From the NCBI RefSeq assembly GCF_010977575.1, contig NZ_CP048812.1, positions 3,782,001 through 3,846,000 on the forward strand: a DNA stretch of 64,000 nucleotides. The letters run 5' to 3'. The first letter of the stretch is position 1; the number at the start of each line of letters is the position of its first letter. The DNA comes from Halomonas socia (lineage in GTDB: Bacteria; Pseudomonadota; Gammaproteobacteria; Pseudomonadales; Halomonadaceae). This document shows, one piece after another, positions 9,531-17,557 of the stretch. The position numbers were made by a program, and so were the translations under genes. The notes beneath the pieces were generated by a model, which did no database searches, had not been told where the DNA came from, and saw only the letters and a program-made list of their open reading frames with translations.

Positions 9531-10178
9531 GTGTCGCAATCGCGCGACTCGCCAGGCAATGCCGGGTTACTCATGAATGCCTCGTTTCGTCGTTACCTGA
9601 CACGCTTTACGCTGATCCCCACTATGGCTTTTGCCATGGGTGTTGCGCTAGCAGCCGATGACATGCCGGTTCAATACAGCGGTGACTTCACCGAGCTTGC
9701 GACGCTGGACAATGGCGTGGTACTGGAAGGCGCGGAACTGGCAATGCCCGATGGGGCCACGTCAGGCTTTCGCCTGCTGGCAGGCTACCTGTTGCCTAAG
9801 CTGCCGCGGCTAGGTATCGGCGCGGAGATAACCTACCTGGTCACCGACGAGATACCCACCGCCATCGATAACCAGTCGGTGTTGCTCAACACCACCAGCC
9901 TGCAGGGTGCCGTCACCGCCGGCCTGCATCTCGGTAACTTCAGCCTGTTTGCCAAGTCCGGCCTGACCGACTGGAGCGGCGACTTGGAAACCACCATGGC
10001 CGGAAGCGATGCCCAGGAGCAGGACATGGCCATGGGCGGCACCGCCCAGGTTCACGGCTTTGGCGCACGCATGAACTTTACCCCGCGCACCGTGGCGCAT
10101 CTGCAGTACGAGCGCATCGACGCACCGCGCCTCGAGCACCTCAACCTGACCTCCGCCAAGATCGCCTACCACTTCTAA
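9531..10178 (+). CDS. Outer-membrane beta-barrel protein, OmpA/OmpW-like fold
   Basis: This 215-aa protein (from GTG at 9531, preceded by TAAGG) has a signal-like segment ending AMGVALA-ADD. Starting instead at ATG 9573 gives 201 aa and a more ordinary signal peptide, so the start is unsettled. The mature part shows alternating strands (RLLAGYLLPKLPRLGIGAEITYLV, GLHLGNFSLFAKSG, HLQYERID) and ends in an aromatic residue (AYHF), typical of eight-strand barrels. Function is unknown; small porin-like or adhesin-like OMPs look similar. Confidence 0.7.
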   Translation: MSQSRDSPGNAGLLMNASFRRYLTRFTLIPTMAFAMGVALAADDMPVQYSGDFTELATLDNGVVLEGAELAMPDGATSGFRLLAGYLLPKLPRLGIGAEITYLVTDEIPTAIDNQSVLLNTTSLQGAVTAGLHLGNFSLFAKSGLTDWSGDLETTMAGSDAQEQDMAMGGTAQVHGFGARMNFTPRTVAHLQYERIDAPRLEHLNLTSAKIAYHF

Positions 10179-10189
10179 GCGTGCAGCCT

Positions 10190-10515
10190 TGCTGGACCAT
10201 CCCCATCGAGACTGAAGTCTCTCCTACATTTGCCTTGGCGCTGCCCCCCAGAGTAGGAGCAAATTCATTCGCGATCGCAGCGCGAAGCGCTGCCGGGGTA
10301 AATCAACCCATCGAGACTGAAGTCTCTCCTACATTTGCCTTGGCGCTGCCCCCCAGAGTAGGAGCGAATTCATTCGCGATCGCAGCGCGAAGCGCTGCCG
10401 GGGTAAATCAACCCCATCGTGACTGAAGTCGCTCCTACATTTGCCTTGGCGCTGCCCCCAGAGTAGGAGCGAATTCATTCGCGATCGCAGCGCGAAGCGC
10501 TGCCGGGGGCCCTAC
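10190..10515. repeat. Three tandem REP-like units (105-106 bp)
   Basis: The gap 10179-10532 is filled by three near-identical units starting at about 10204, 10309 and 10415. Each has an inverted CATCG..ACTGAAGTC..CTCCTAC half, a spacer ATTTGCCTTGGCGCTGCCCCC, the palindrome GCGAATTCATTCGC and the palindromic block GCAGCGCGAAGCGCTGC. The unit is the same family found in at least eight other intergenic gaps here. No gene is supported in this stretch. Confidence 0.9.
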
Positions 10516-10532
10516 ACCAGCCTTGGCGCCAC

Positions 10533-11501
10533 TCACAGATGAATGATCACCTCGACGCGGCGATTCTTGGCGCGCCCTTCTTCTGCATCGTTGCTGGCCA
10601 GCGGGCGAGTATCGCCGAAGCCCACCGCGCGCAGCCGCGTGGGCGATACGCCTTCATCCGCAAGGTAGCGCAGAATCGCCGTGGCGCGGGCGCTGGAAAG
10701 CTCCCAGTTGGAGGGAAACTGCGGCGTGTTGATCGGCCGGCTATCGGTGTGGCCCTCCACCGAGACCTCGCCATCATGGCGCTGGATCAGCGCCACCAGG
10801 CTCTCGATAACATCGCGACCAGCGCCAGTCAGTTCGGCCTCGGCGGTGGAGAACAGCAGGTTGTCCTCGACCCGCAGGCTGATGCCCTCGGCCACCCGCG
10901 ACACCTCCACGCCATCGAGGTCGGGCAAGTGCGGCGCCTCAGCTACGCGCTGCTCCAGGGTCTCGGCAAGCGTGGTGGCCACCGCCACCGCCTCGGGGTC
11001 GATCTCCCGCGAGCGCTCGGGCGCGGTATCGGTAACCACCACCACCAGCTCCTCCAGTGGCACCTCGAGGTTGGCGCCATTGGCCGCCACCACCTGCGGG
11101 CTCGGCGACTGCCAGTCGACCATCATCGGTTCGGCGGGGAACGGCCTCGCTGGCGCCACAGGCTCCGGCCCACGGCGCGCTACCCCGAGCGCCACCACCA
11201 CCGCCGCCGGGTCGATACTCGCGGCGGCACCGTTCAAGTACGGCTCCTGAGGCGGCATCGCCGCCAGCATCTCCTCGGGCAGCGGCACCCCCAGGTGAGA
11301 GGCTGGCGTAGCATCTACCTCGGCATAGAGCGTCACCGGCTCGGGATCACTCTCACCAAGACGAAACGACAGCGCGAAAAGCAGCACGAATAGCGCCACC
11401 AGCAGCGTCATCACATCGATGTAGCTGACCATCCAGCCGCTGTTCGATTCGGCATCTCCCGCCTCCTCGAGCAGTGCATCGTAGCGCGAGGTATCAGGCA
11501 T
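10533..11501 (-). CDS. MotB/OmpA-family peptidoglycan-binding stator-like protein
   Basis: This 322-aa protein has one TM helix near residues 23-46 (WMVSYIDVMTLLVALFVLLFAL) carrying the Asp (D29) that conducts ions in MotB/PomB. A long Pro/Ala/Val-rich linker spans about 48-195. A C-terminal OmpA-like domain (about 205-322) has the peptidoglycan motif VEGHTDSRPINT. It overlaps the MotA-like gene by eight bases, the usual stator-pair arrangement. No flagellar or chemotaxis genes are nearby, so it could serve flagella encoded elsewhere or another ion-driven envelope function. Confidence 0.88.
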   Translation of the reverse strand: MPDTSRYDALLEEAGDAESNSGWMVSYIDVMTLLVALFVLLFALSFRLGESDPEPVTLYAEVDATPASHLGVPLPEEMLAAMPPQEPYLNGAAASIDPAAVVVALGVARRGPEPVAPARPFPAEPMMVDWQSPSPQVVAANGANLEVPLEELVVVVTDTAPERSREIDPEAVAVATTLAETLEQRVAEAPHLPDLDGVEVSRVAEGISLRVEDNLLFSTAEAELTGAGRDVIESLVALIQRHDGEVSVEGHTDSRPINTPQFPSNWELSSARATAILRYLADEGVSPTRLRAVGFGDTRPLASNDAEEGRAKNRRVEVIIHL

Positions 11502-12342
11502 GCTTGCGCAGCCTCATCGACCACTGCAGGCGCCGCCCGGTCTTTTCCATCGGCTCGTCGAGCAGCGCCTGGTCGCGCAGCTCATCGTGATGATTGGCCA
11601 TGAACGACTTGAGCGTCTCCTCGATGAACGACGGCAGACGCCGCCGCGACATCAACGACACCCCCTCGAGCACCATGTTCATGGCGATCAGGCGTTCCTC
11701 GGTACGCCGCTCCAGCTTCACCGCGATCGGCTTGAACACCAGGTTGGCCAGCACGATGCCGTAGAAGGTGGTCAACAGGGCCACCGCCATCTTCTCGCCG
11801 ATCACCCCGATCTGGTCGGTATCCATCACCTCGAGCATGTTGACCAGCCCCACCAGGGTGCCGATCATGCCGAAGGCCGGGGCGTAGAGCGCCATGGTGC
11901 GAAAGATCTGCGCCTCGGCCCGCTCCCGCGCCTTCATGCGCGCCACCCGCCAACGCAGCAGGTCGAGGATCTCCTCCTCGCGGGTATTGTCGATCACCAG
12001 CTGCACACCAGTGCGCAGGAAGGGATTGCGCACGTCATCCTCCAGCGCACGCTCCACGGCATGGATGTCGCCCTTGAACCACAGCCGCGACAGACGCACC
12101 AGCTCCTGGATATCCTCCTGCACGCGGCTGTTCTCGCGACGAAACACCAGCGCCACCAGCCGCACCACCCGCACCACTTCCTTGAGCGGGTAGCTGATGA
12201 AGGTCGCCGCCAGGGTGCCAGTCAGCACGATGGCCAAGCCTGGCAGGTTGATGAAACTGGCTGCCGACTCGGCGCTCAGCAAGAGGACACTGGCCAGCAT
12301 CAAGATACTGGCGGCGATGCCGATAAGCGTTGAAGGATTCAT
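11494..12342 (-). CDS. MotA/PomA-family ion-channel stator protein
   Basis: This 282-aa membrane protein has the MotA layout: two N-terminal TM segments, a charged cytoplasmic loop (about 65-145), then TM3 and TM4. The family motifs PAFGMIGTLVGLVNML and KMAVALLTTFYGIVLANLVFKPI are clear. Length matches MotA/PomA (250-295 aa). Together with the downstream MotB-like protein it forms a two-gene operon. Whether it uses H+ or Na+ cannot be told; Na+ is common in halophiles. Confidence 0.9.
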   Translation of the reverse strand: MNPSTLIGIAASILMLASVLLLSAESAASFINLPGLAIVLTGTLAATFISYPLKEVVRVVRLVALVFRRENSRVQEDIQELVRLSRLWFKGDIHAVERALEDDVRNPFLRTGVQLVIDNTREEEILDLLRWRVARMKARERAEAQIFRTMALYAPAFGMIGTLVGLVNMLEVMDTDQIGVIGEKMAVALLTTFYGIVLANLVFKPIAVKLERRTEERLIAMNMVLEGVSLMSRRRLPSFIEETLKSFMANHHDELRDQALLDEPMEKTGRRLQWSMRLRKHA

Positions 12343-12492
12343 GCGCTCGCCCGTGGTAGATGACTCGAAAGAGATGTCGTTCAGGCTGACATGATACTCA
12401 CCGCACTACCCGGCAAAGGGTCGAAAAGCCGCCATTCGTGGGGCTACTCCAGCGTTGGGCAAGATCTCGAACCGCGAGAAGTGGGCATAGTG

Positions 12493-12539
12493 GCGTTTAA
12501 CTAATTCTGTGCTCTTCAAGCCCCAGAATTAGTTAACGC
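12493..12539. other. AT-rich perfect inverted repeat between operons
   Basis: Arms TTAACTAATTCTG (12497-12509) and CAGAATTAGTTAA (12524-12536) are exact complements around a 14-base loop, and GCG/CGC outside extends pairing past one bulged T. It lies 30 bases past the lyase stop on the minus strand. It could end the gntR-lyase transcript, but there is no T-run, so a remnant of a small mobile element is also possible. Confidence 0.6.
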
Positions 12540-12565
12540 ATCCATTCATCACCAAGTTGGCACTG

Positions 12566-13432
12566 CTATCTGGCCGCATAGCGCTCGGCGGTAGCCAGCA
12601 TCTCGGGTAGGCCGATGGCGTCGTTGAGCTCATCGAAGGCGGCCATGCGGTCGCGGAACGGCTCGGTGGAGCCATGCTGCTTGAGACTTTCGAAGTACGC
12701 CGAGGCCTGGCGGATCACCGCGCGGGCAAGGCCACCTGGGAAGATCACCAGCTTGAAGCCCAGGTCAGCCAGTTCGTCGGCGCTGCCCGCCGGCGTCAGT
12801 CCACCCTCGACCATATTGGCTAGCAGCGGGATACGCTGCTGGAAGCGCGCGGTGATCATCAGCTGCTGCTGACGACTCTGGGGCGCCTCGATGAACAGCA
12901 CATCGGCGCCCGCCTCGAGATAGCGTTCGGCGCGCTCCATGGCCGCCTCGACACCCTCCACGGCGATGCCGTCGGTGCGCGCGATGATCTGCGTGGCACG
13001 GCCGTGTCGCGCGTCGCAGGCTGCCTGGATCTTGCCCACCATCTCATCGGCACTGATCAGCGTCTTGCCACTCAGGTGGCCGCAGCGCTTAGGGAAGGTC
13101 TGGTCCTCGAGCTGGATCGCCGAGGCGCCGCTACGTTCGAACACCCGCACGGTGCGCTGCACATTGAGCGCATTGCCATAACCAGTATCGGCGTCGACCA
13201 CCAGGCCGATATCGACACGGTCGCGAATCGCCGCGATGCTGTCGGCCACCTCGGTCATGGTGACCAGGCCCAGGTCAGGGCGCCCTAGCTGGGTATAGGC
13301 AAGGCTGGCCCCGGACAGATACACACATTCGAAGCCGGCCTGCGCCGCCAGATTGGCCGTGAACGGGTCATAGACACCCGGTGCGACCACGGCCCCCTGG
13401 GTTTGCTGGATCAAGTCGGCAAGCGGAGTCAT
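12566..13432 (-). CDS. Isocitrate lyase/PEP mutase-superfamily lyase
   Basis: This 288-aa protein has the PrpB-like TIM-barrel signature: APGVYDPFTANLAAQAGFE, Mg-binding DADTGYGN, QLEDQ and the active-site loop PKRCGHLSGK near residues 111-120. The intact Cys in KRCGH supports a C-C lyase such as 2-methylisocitrate or 2,3-dimethylmalate lyase, rather than PEP mutase. The gene follows the GntR regulator by 24 bp with an AGGAAA ribosome site and faces a TTT transporter with a LeuCD-like hydratase. A 2-substituted malate or similar substrate is inferred. Confidence 0.85.
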   Translation of the reverse strand: MTPLADLIQQTQGAVVAPGVYDPFTANLAAQAGFECVYLSGASLAYTQLGRPDLGLVTMTEVADSIAAIRDRVDIGLVVDADTGYGNALNVQRTVRVFERSGASAIQLEDQTFPKRCGHLSGKTLISADEMVGKIQAACDARHGRATQIIARTDGIAVEGVEAAMERAERYLEAGADVLFIEAPQSRQQQLMITARFQQRIPLLANMVEGGLTPAGSADELADLGFKLVIFPGGLARAVIRQASAYFESLKQHGSTEPFRDRMAAFDELNDAIGLPEMLATAERYAAR

Positions 13433-13456
13433 GGCATTTCCTCAGAGGATGAACGA

Positions 13457-14241
13457 TCACGCGCCCCAGACGCGCTGGTTATTGTGGGTCTTGCGCCCCA
13501 GCGACATCTGGTGCTCATAGGTGTCGGGGCAGTAGAACCCTTCGATGTATTCGACCGGGCGATCCTCCTCGTCGAACACGGTGCGGCGAATGCACAGCAG
13601 CGCGTCGCCCGGCTCCATGTCGAGGAGGCTGGCCTGAGTGGGCGTGGCCAACTTGGCAGTGATCGCCTGCTCGGCTCGAGCCACCTTGGCGCCGGCACGC
13701 TCCAGTAACAGCAGCAGCGGCTGGGACGCCATGTCCTGCTCGCTGAAAGTGCGCCCTATCGCTTCCGGTACATAGGTGGTCAACAGCGAGAACGGCGCCC
13801 CGCGATGGCTACGCACCCGGGTGGCCTTCTGCACCAAACGTCCCGCGTCTACCGCGAGGGCTTGTGCCACTTCGGCCGAAGCCGCCACATAGCCAAAATC
13901 GAGCACCTTGACCTCGGTCTTGAGCCCCATGGCGATCAGGTTCTCGATCACCCCGGAGATACTCGCCTGCACTGGCGACGACTCATTGGAGGCCACCGGA
14001 AAGGTCCCCTTGCCGCGGTAGCGAACTACCAGGCCTTCGCGATCCAGGCGTTCCATTGCCTTGCGGATGGTGATGCGAGACACCTGAAACTGCTCGGTCA
14101 GCAGTATCTCGTTGGGCAGCGGCTGCTCGGGGTATAGCGCCCCTCCAGAATCTCCTGGCGCAACACCAGGTAGACGCGATGATGCTTCGGCCACGGGTCA
14201 CTGGCATCCCCGCCGGGCTGGCGTTTCGAGAGGTCTGTCAC
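13457..14241 (-). pseudogene. GntR/HutC-family regulator with an apparent -1 frameshift
   Basis: Translation from GTG at 14241 (strong site TAAGGAGG) reads VTDLSKRQPGG..YLVLRQEILEGRYTP. The rest of the winged helix (EQPLPNEILLTEQFQVSRITIRKAMERL) and the UTRA ligand domain continue in another frame to 13457. One missing base in the run around 14127-14133 explains the break; restoring it gives about 261 aa, a normal HutC-type length. If the sequence is right the DNA-binding domain is broken; a sequencing error is equally possible. It probably controls the lyase and the divergent TTT operon. Confidence 0.8.
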
Positions 14242-14303
14242 TACGCCTCCTTAGCCTATGAGAAACGAGCGGCTAGCTGTTGTTGATCGGACTTCATGTC
14301 CTA

Positions 14304-14331
14304 TTGACATGACAAAATTACCATGTATGAA
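14304..14331 (+). promoter_or_regulatory. Candidate sigma-70 promoter for the tctC operon
   Basis: TTGACA at 14304-14309 and TATGAA at 14326-14331 are separated by 16 bases, upstream of the binding-protein start at 14454. The site lies in the gap between the divergent GntR gene and the transporter operon. Read from sequence only. Confidence 0.5.
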
Positions 14332-14343
14332 TAACCCTTGCCA

Positions 14344-14356
14344 ATGCATGATGCAT
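14344..14356. promoter_or_regulatory. Candidate operator palindrome ATGCAT-G-ATGCAT
   Basis: A 13-base perfect hyphenated palindrome sits 13 bases past the candidate -10 element in the divergent intergenic region. GntR-family proteins bind short symmetric sites of this size, so it is a plausible operator for the adjacent regulator. Inference. Confidence 0.4.
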
Positions 14357-14453
14357 CAAGCGGTATCAGACACACCTAACGTATACCAGCGTTCGTGCAT
14401 TTGTGGGGTGCAACACCAACACGCCAAACAATAACGACACCGGAGACGCCATC

Positions 14454-15473
14454 ATGAACCATAAGTCCAGCCCACTCAGCGCCGCCGTCAAGCGCGGCCT
14501 GCCCACCCTCACCGCCGGCATGTCGTGCCTGGTGCTCAGCGTCGGCCTGGCCAGCGCCGCCCAGGCCGATTGGCCTGAAGACCCCATCGAGATCGTCGTA
14601 CCCTTCGACGCCGGGGGCAGCGCCGACCGCATGGCTCGCGGCTTGGCCGAGCACATGTCGCCGCGACTCGATGTGCCGGTCAGCATCGTCAACCGCCCCG
14701 GCGGCGCTGGCGCACTCGGCGCCACCTACTTCCAGCAGCAGGCCGCCGATGGCCAGACCCTGCTGGTCATGCAGGCCACGCCCTACCTGGCCAGCGCCAT
14801 CGAAGTCGGTGGCGCCCCGGTTGAATGGGAAGACTTCCAACTGCTCAGTGCTCAGTGGAACGACTACGGCATCGTCGCCGTACACAACGACAGCCCCTAC
14901 CAGGATCTGGAAGAACTGGTTGAAGCATTGCGCGAGCCCGGCGCGGTCAGCTCCGGCATCATCGTCGGCAACGGTGGCCACCTGCAGACTCTGGTCATGA
15001 TGGATGCGCTGGATATCGAGCACGACAACGTGCGCTTCGTTACCTACAGCGGCGGCGCCCCGCTACGCGCAGCGCTGGCCGGCAACCAGGTCGACTTCGA
15101 GATCCTCGCCGCCGAGGCCGCGCTCTCGATCAGCGATGAGGTGCGCGCCCTGGCGGTGGTCAATAACGTGCCCAGCGACAACTGGGACGCACCGCTGTTC
15201 AACGACGAAATGGAGAACCTCGGCGTCGAGCCGCTACCGCTGATTGGCGGCAACGTCACCGGCCTGATCGCCCACGCCTCGCTGCAGGAAGAGCATCCCG
15301 ATCGCTATGCGCGCCTGGTGCAGGTCTATCAGGAGACGCTGGAGAGCGACGAGTTCCAGACCTGGGCCGATGAAGCCGGCATTGGTGCTGACTGGGTTTC
15401 CCCCGAAGAGAGCCAAGCGCTGGTCGATGAAGCCTACCGTGCCGTTCAGCAGTACGCGCCGCTTCTGCAGTAA
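14454..15473 (+). CDS. tctC: TTT-family periplasmic binding protein (TctC type)
   Basis: This protein of 339 aa captures a carboxylate for the tripartite tricarboxylate transporter. ATG at 14454 follows GGAG by eight bases and opens a signal peptide ending near SAAQA-DW. The mature start WPEDPIEIVVPFDAGGSADRMARGLAEHM and VNRPGGAGALGATYFQQQAADG are typical Bug/TctC features. It is first in the operon tctC-tctB-tctA-hydratase. Confidence 0.92.
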   Translation: MNHKSSPLSAAVKRGLPTLTAGMSCLVLSVGLASAAQADWPEDPIEIVVPFDAGGSADRMARGLAEHMSPRLDVPVSIVNRPGGAGALGATYFQQQAADGQTLLVMQATPYLASAIEVGGAPVEWEDFQLLSAQWNDYGIVAVHNDSPYQDLEELVEALREPGAVSSGIIVGNGGHLQTLVMMDALDIEHDNVRFVTYSGGAPLRAALAGNQVDFEILAAEAALSISDEVRALAVVNNVPSDNWDAPLFNDEMENLGVEPLPLIGGNVTGLIAHASLQEEHPDRYARLVQVYQETLESDEFQTWADEAGIGADWVSPEESQALVDEAYRAVQQYAPLLQ

Positions 15474-15532
15474 CCGCGCCACCAAGCAACCAGGCCCTTC
15501 ACTTATCGGATTGACAACGCGGGAGGTACGGC

Positions 15533-15997
15533 ATGGCAACTTCAATACGGCGGCAGCGCTTTCCCTTAGGCAGCGTGCTGTTCTCGCTAAGCCTGGCAGC
15601 CGTATTCGGCTACTACGCCCATGGCGTACATGCTGCCGCCCGCGGGGTCACCGACTGGCTATTGATCGTGCCGGCGGCCGGCATCGGCATCACTGCACTG
15701 TTGGTGATCGTCGGCACCAAGGTGATTGACTGGTACCACCAGCGTGACGCAGCCGCCGAGAAGGATTCCTCGGCGCTTCCCGCTTTGTTGTTCATGGGCC
15801 TGCTGGCGCTCTACGTGGCGCTGATACCGGTCATCGGCTTCGATCTCGGCAGCCTGCTGTTCCTGTGCCTGGCGCTGTACCTGCAGGGCGAGCGGCGCTG
15901 GTGGGTCATCACCGGCTTCGGCCTGGTGGTCTCGGCCACCATCGTGCTGCTGTTTATCGAACTGCTGGGGGTTCGACTGCCCACCCTGCTGCTCTAA
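15533..15997 (+). CDS. tctB: TTT-family small membrane subunit (TctB type)
   Basis: This 154-aa protein has about four TM segments, the usual form of TctB, which assists the large TctA channel. A hydrophilic loop with DWYHQRDAAAEKDSS separates the first and second halves. A GGGAGG ribosome site lies just upstream. TctB proteins are poorly conserved, so the call rests on size, membrane profile and position between tctC and tctA. Confidence 0.85.
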   Translation: MATSIRRQRFPLGSVLFSLSLAAVFGYYAHGVHAAARGVTDWLLIVPAAGIGITALLVIVGTKVIDWYHQRDAAAEKDSSALPALLFMGLLALYVALIPVIGFDLGSLLFLCLALYLQGERRWWVITGFGLVVSATIVLLFIELLGVRLPTLLL

Positions 15998-16034
15998 GCG
16001 TCCATCACCTACCTGACAAGAGGCATCCCGCGCC

Positions 16035-17537
16035 ATGATCAACGCCGAGGCCTTCCACGCCGCCCTCAGCCTGCTCGGCAACACCCCGGCCGCCTGGTTG
16101 GTGGTGCCGCCAGGGCTGATCATCGGGCTATTCTTCGGCTCGATCCCCGGCCTCTCGATCTCGATTGCCATGGCGGTATTCCTTCCCGCCACGATGTATA
16201 TGGATTTCCTTCCGGCGATCCTGTTTCTTACCGCCATCTTCACCGGAGGCGGCTTCGGCGGGGCGATTCCTGCCATCATGCTCAATATCCCCGGCACTTC
16301 ATCGTCGGTGGCCACCGCCTTCGACGGCTACCCCATGGCGCGCCGCGGCGAACACGCCCAGGCGCTCGGCATCGGCCTGGTCGCGTCGGTACTCGGCACC
16401 CTGGTCGGCTACCTGCTGCTGCTGTTCACCGTACAGTCGATCTCGCAGTGGGTGCTGCGTCTAGGCCCCACCGAGATGCTGGTGGTGGCCATCTGGGGGG
16501 TAACGCTGATCGCCGTGCTCAATGATGCCAGCATCTCCAAGGGCATCGCCGCCGGTATCCTCGGCATCCTGATCAGCACCATCGGCTACAGCGACGCCGG
16601 CCAGATGCGCGGCACCTTCGGCAGCATGTACCTGCTCGATGGCATTCCGGTGATTCCCGCGCTGATCGGCTTCTTCGCCGCCTCGGAGCTGTTCAACCTG
16701 GTCGGCAAACGCTACATCGTCGACGACAGCAGCCTGCGAGTGGTGCGTTTCCGCCATATTCTCGACGGTATGGGCCAAGCCACCAGCAAACCTTTCCAAC
16801 TGCTGCGCGGCGGCAGCATGGGCGCACTCATCGGTGCCATCCCCGGGGTCGGTGCCAGCATCGCCAACCTCGCCGCCTACGCCACCGCCAAGCAGCGCTC
16901 CAAGAATCCCGAGTCGTTCGGCAAGGGCAATCCGTCGGGGCTGATCGCCGCGGAGTCGGCCAACAGCAGTTCCGAAGGCGGCTCGATGATCACCCTGCTG
17001 GCGCTGGGACTTCCCGGCGGTGCCGGCACCGCGGTACTGCTCGGCGCCTTCGCCCTGCACAACGTGACCGGCGGGCCGCGCTTCATCCGCGAAAATCCCG
17101 ACATCGTCTATGCGCTGATCATCGGCAACATGGCCCAGGCGGTACTGCTGCTGGTAGTCGGGATCGGCTTCATTTTCCTGGCCGGCTACATCGTCAAGCT
17201 GTCGCTCAAGCTGATGATCCCCATCGTCATGGTGCTCTCGGTGGTCGGCTCCTACGCCATCACCGGCAACATGGTCGGTCCGATTACCGTGGTGGCCACC
17301 GGCATCATCGGCTGGCTGATGCGCCGCTACGGCTTCCCGGTCGCCGCCACCGTAGTTGGCCTGCTGGTCGGCGGCATGGCCGAAGGCGAGCTGGTGCGCA
17401 GCATGCAGATCAGCGGCGGCAACCTCGGCTTCGTCGCCGACCGCCCCATTACCCTGGTACTGCTGGCCCTGCTACTGCTCTCGGTGTTGCCGCGGGTCAT
17501 CGGCAGCCTGCTCAAGCGGCGTCGCGCCACTTCCTGA
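16035..17537 (+). CDS. tctA: TTT-family large membrane subunit (TctA type)
   Basis: This 500-aa protein with about 11-12 TM segments is the channel of the carboxylate importer. It carries the TctA motifs GLFFGSIPGLSISIAMAVFLP, NIPGTSSSVATAFDGYPMARRGEHAQALG and GAIPGVGASIANLAAYATAKQRSK. Length matches the family (about 500 aa). The hydro-lyase genes follow after 20 bp, so import and first metabolic step are probably one transcript. Confidence 0.95.
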   Translation: MINAEAFHAALSLLGNTPAAWLVVPPGLIIGLFFGSIPGLSISIAMAVFLPATMYMDFLPAILFLTAIFTGGGFGGAIPAIMLNIPGTSSSVATAFDGYPMARRGEHAQALGIGLVASVLGTLVGYLLLLFTVQSISQWVLRLGPTEMLVVAIWGVTLIAVLNDASISKGIAAGILGILISTIGYSDAGQMRGTFGSMYLLDGIPVIPALIGFFAASELFNLVGKRYIVDDSSLRVVRFRHILDGMGQATSKPFQLLRGGSMGALIGAIPGVGASIANLAAYATAKQRSKNPESFGKGNPSGLIAAESANSSSEGGSMITLLALGLPGGAGTAVLLGAFALHNVTGGPRFIRENPDIVYALIIGNMAQAVLLLVVGIGFIFLAGYIVKLSLKLMIPIVMVLSVVGSYAITGNMVGPITVVATGIIGWLMRRYGFPVAATVVGLLVGGMAEGELVRSMQISGGNLGFVADRPITLVLLALLLLSVLPRVIGSLLKRRRATS

Positions 17538-17557
17538 CACTCACCGAGGACGTCTTC

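Noticed and set aside
10181-10426. Open frame of 81 codons on the plus strand
   Set aside because: It also lies wholly in tandem repeats and has no coding character.
10533-12342. Zorya anti-phage system (ZorA and ZorB are MotA-like and OmpA-like)
   Set aside because: The MotA-like protein is 282 aa, the length of true stators, without the long cytoplasmic tail of ZorA, and no ZorC, ZorD or ZorE-like gene is adjacent.
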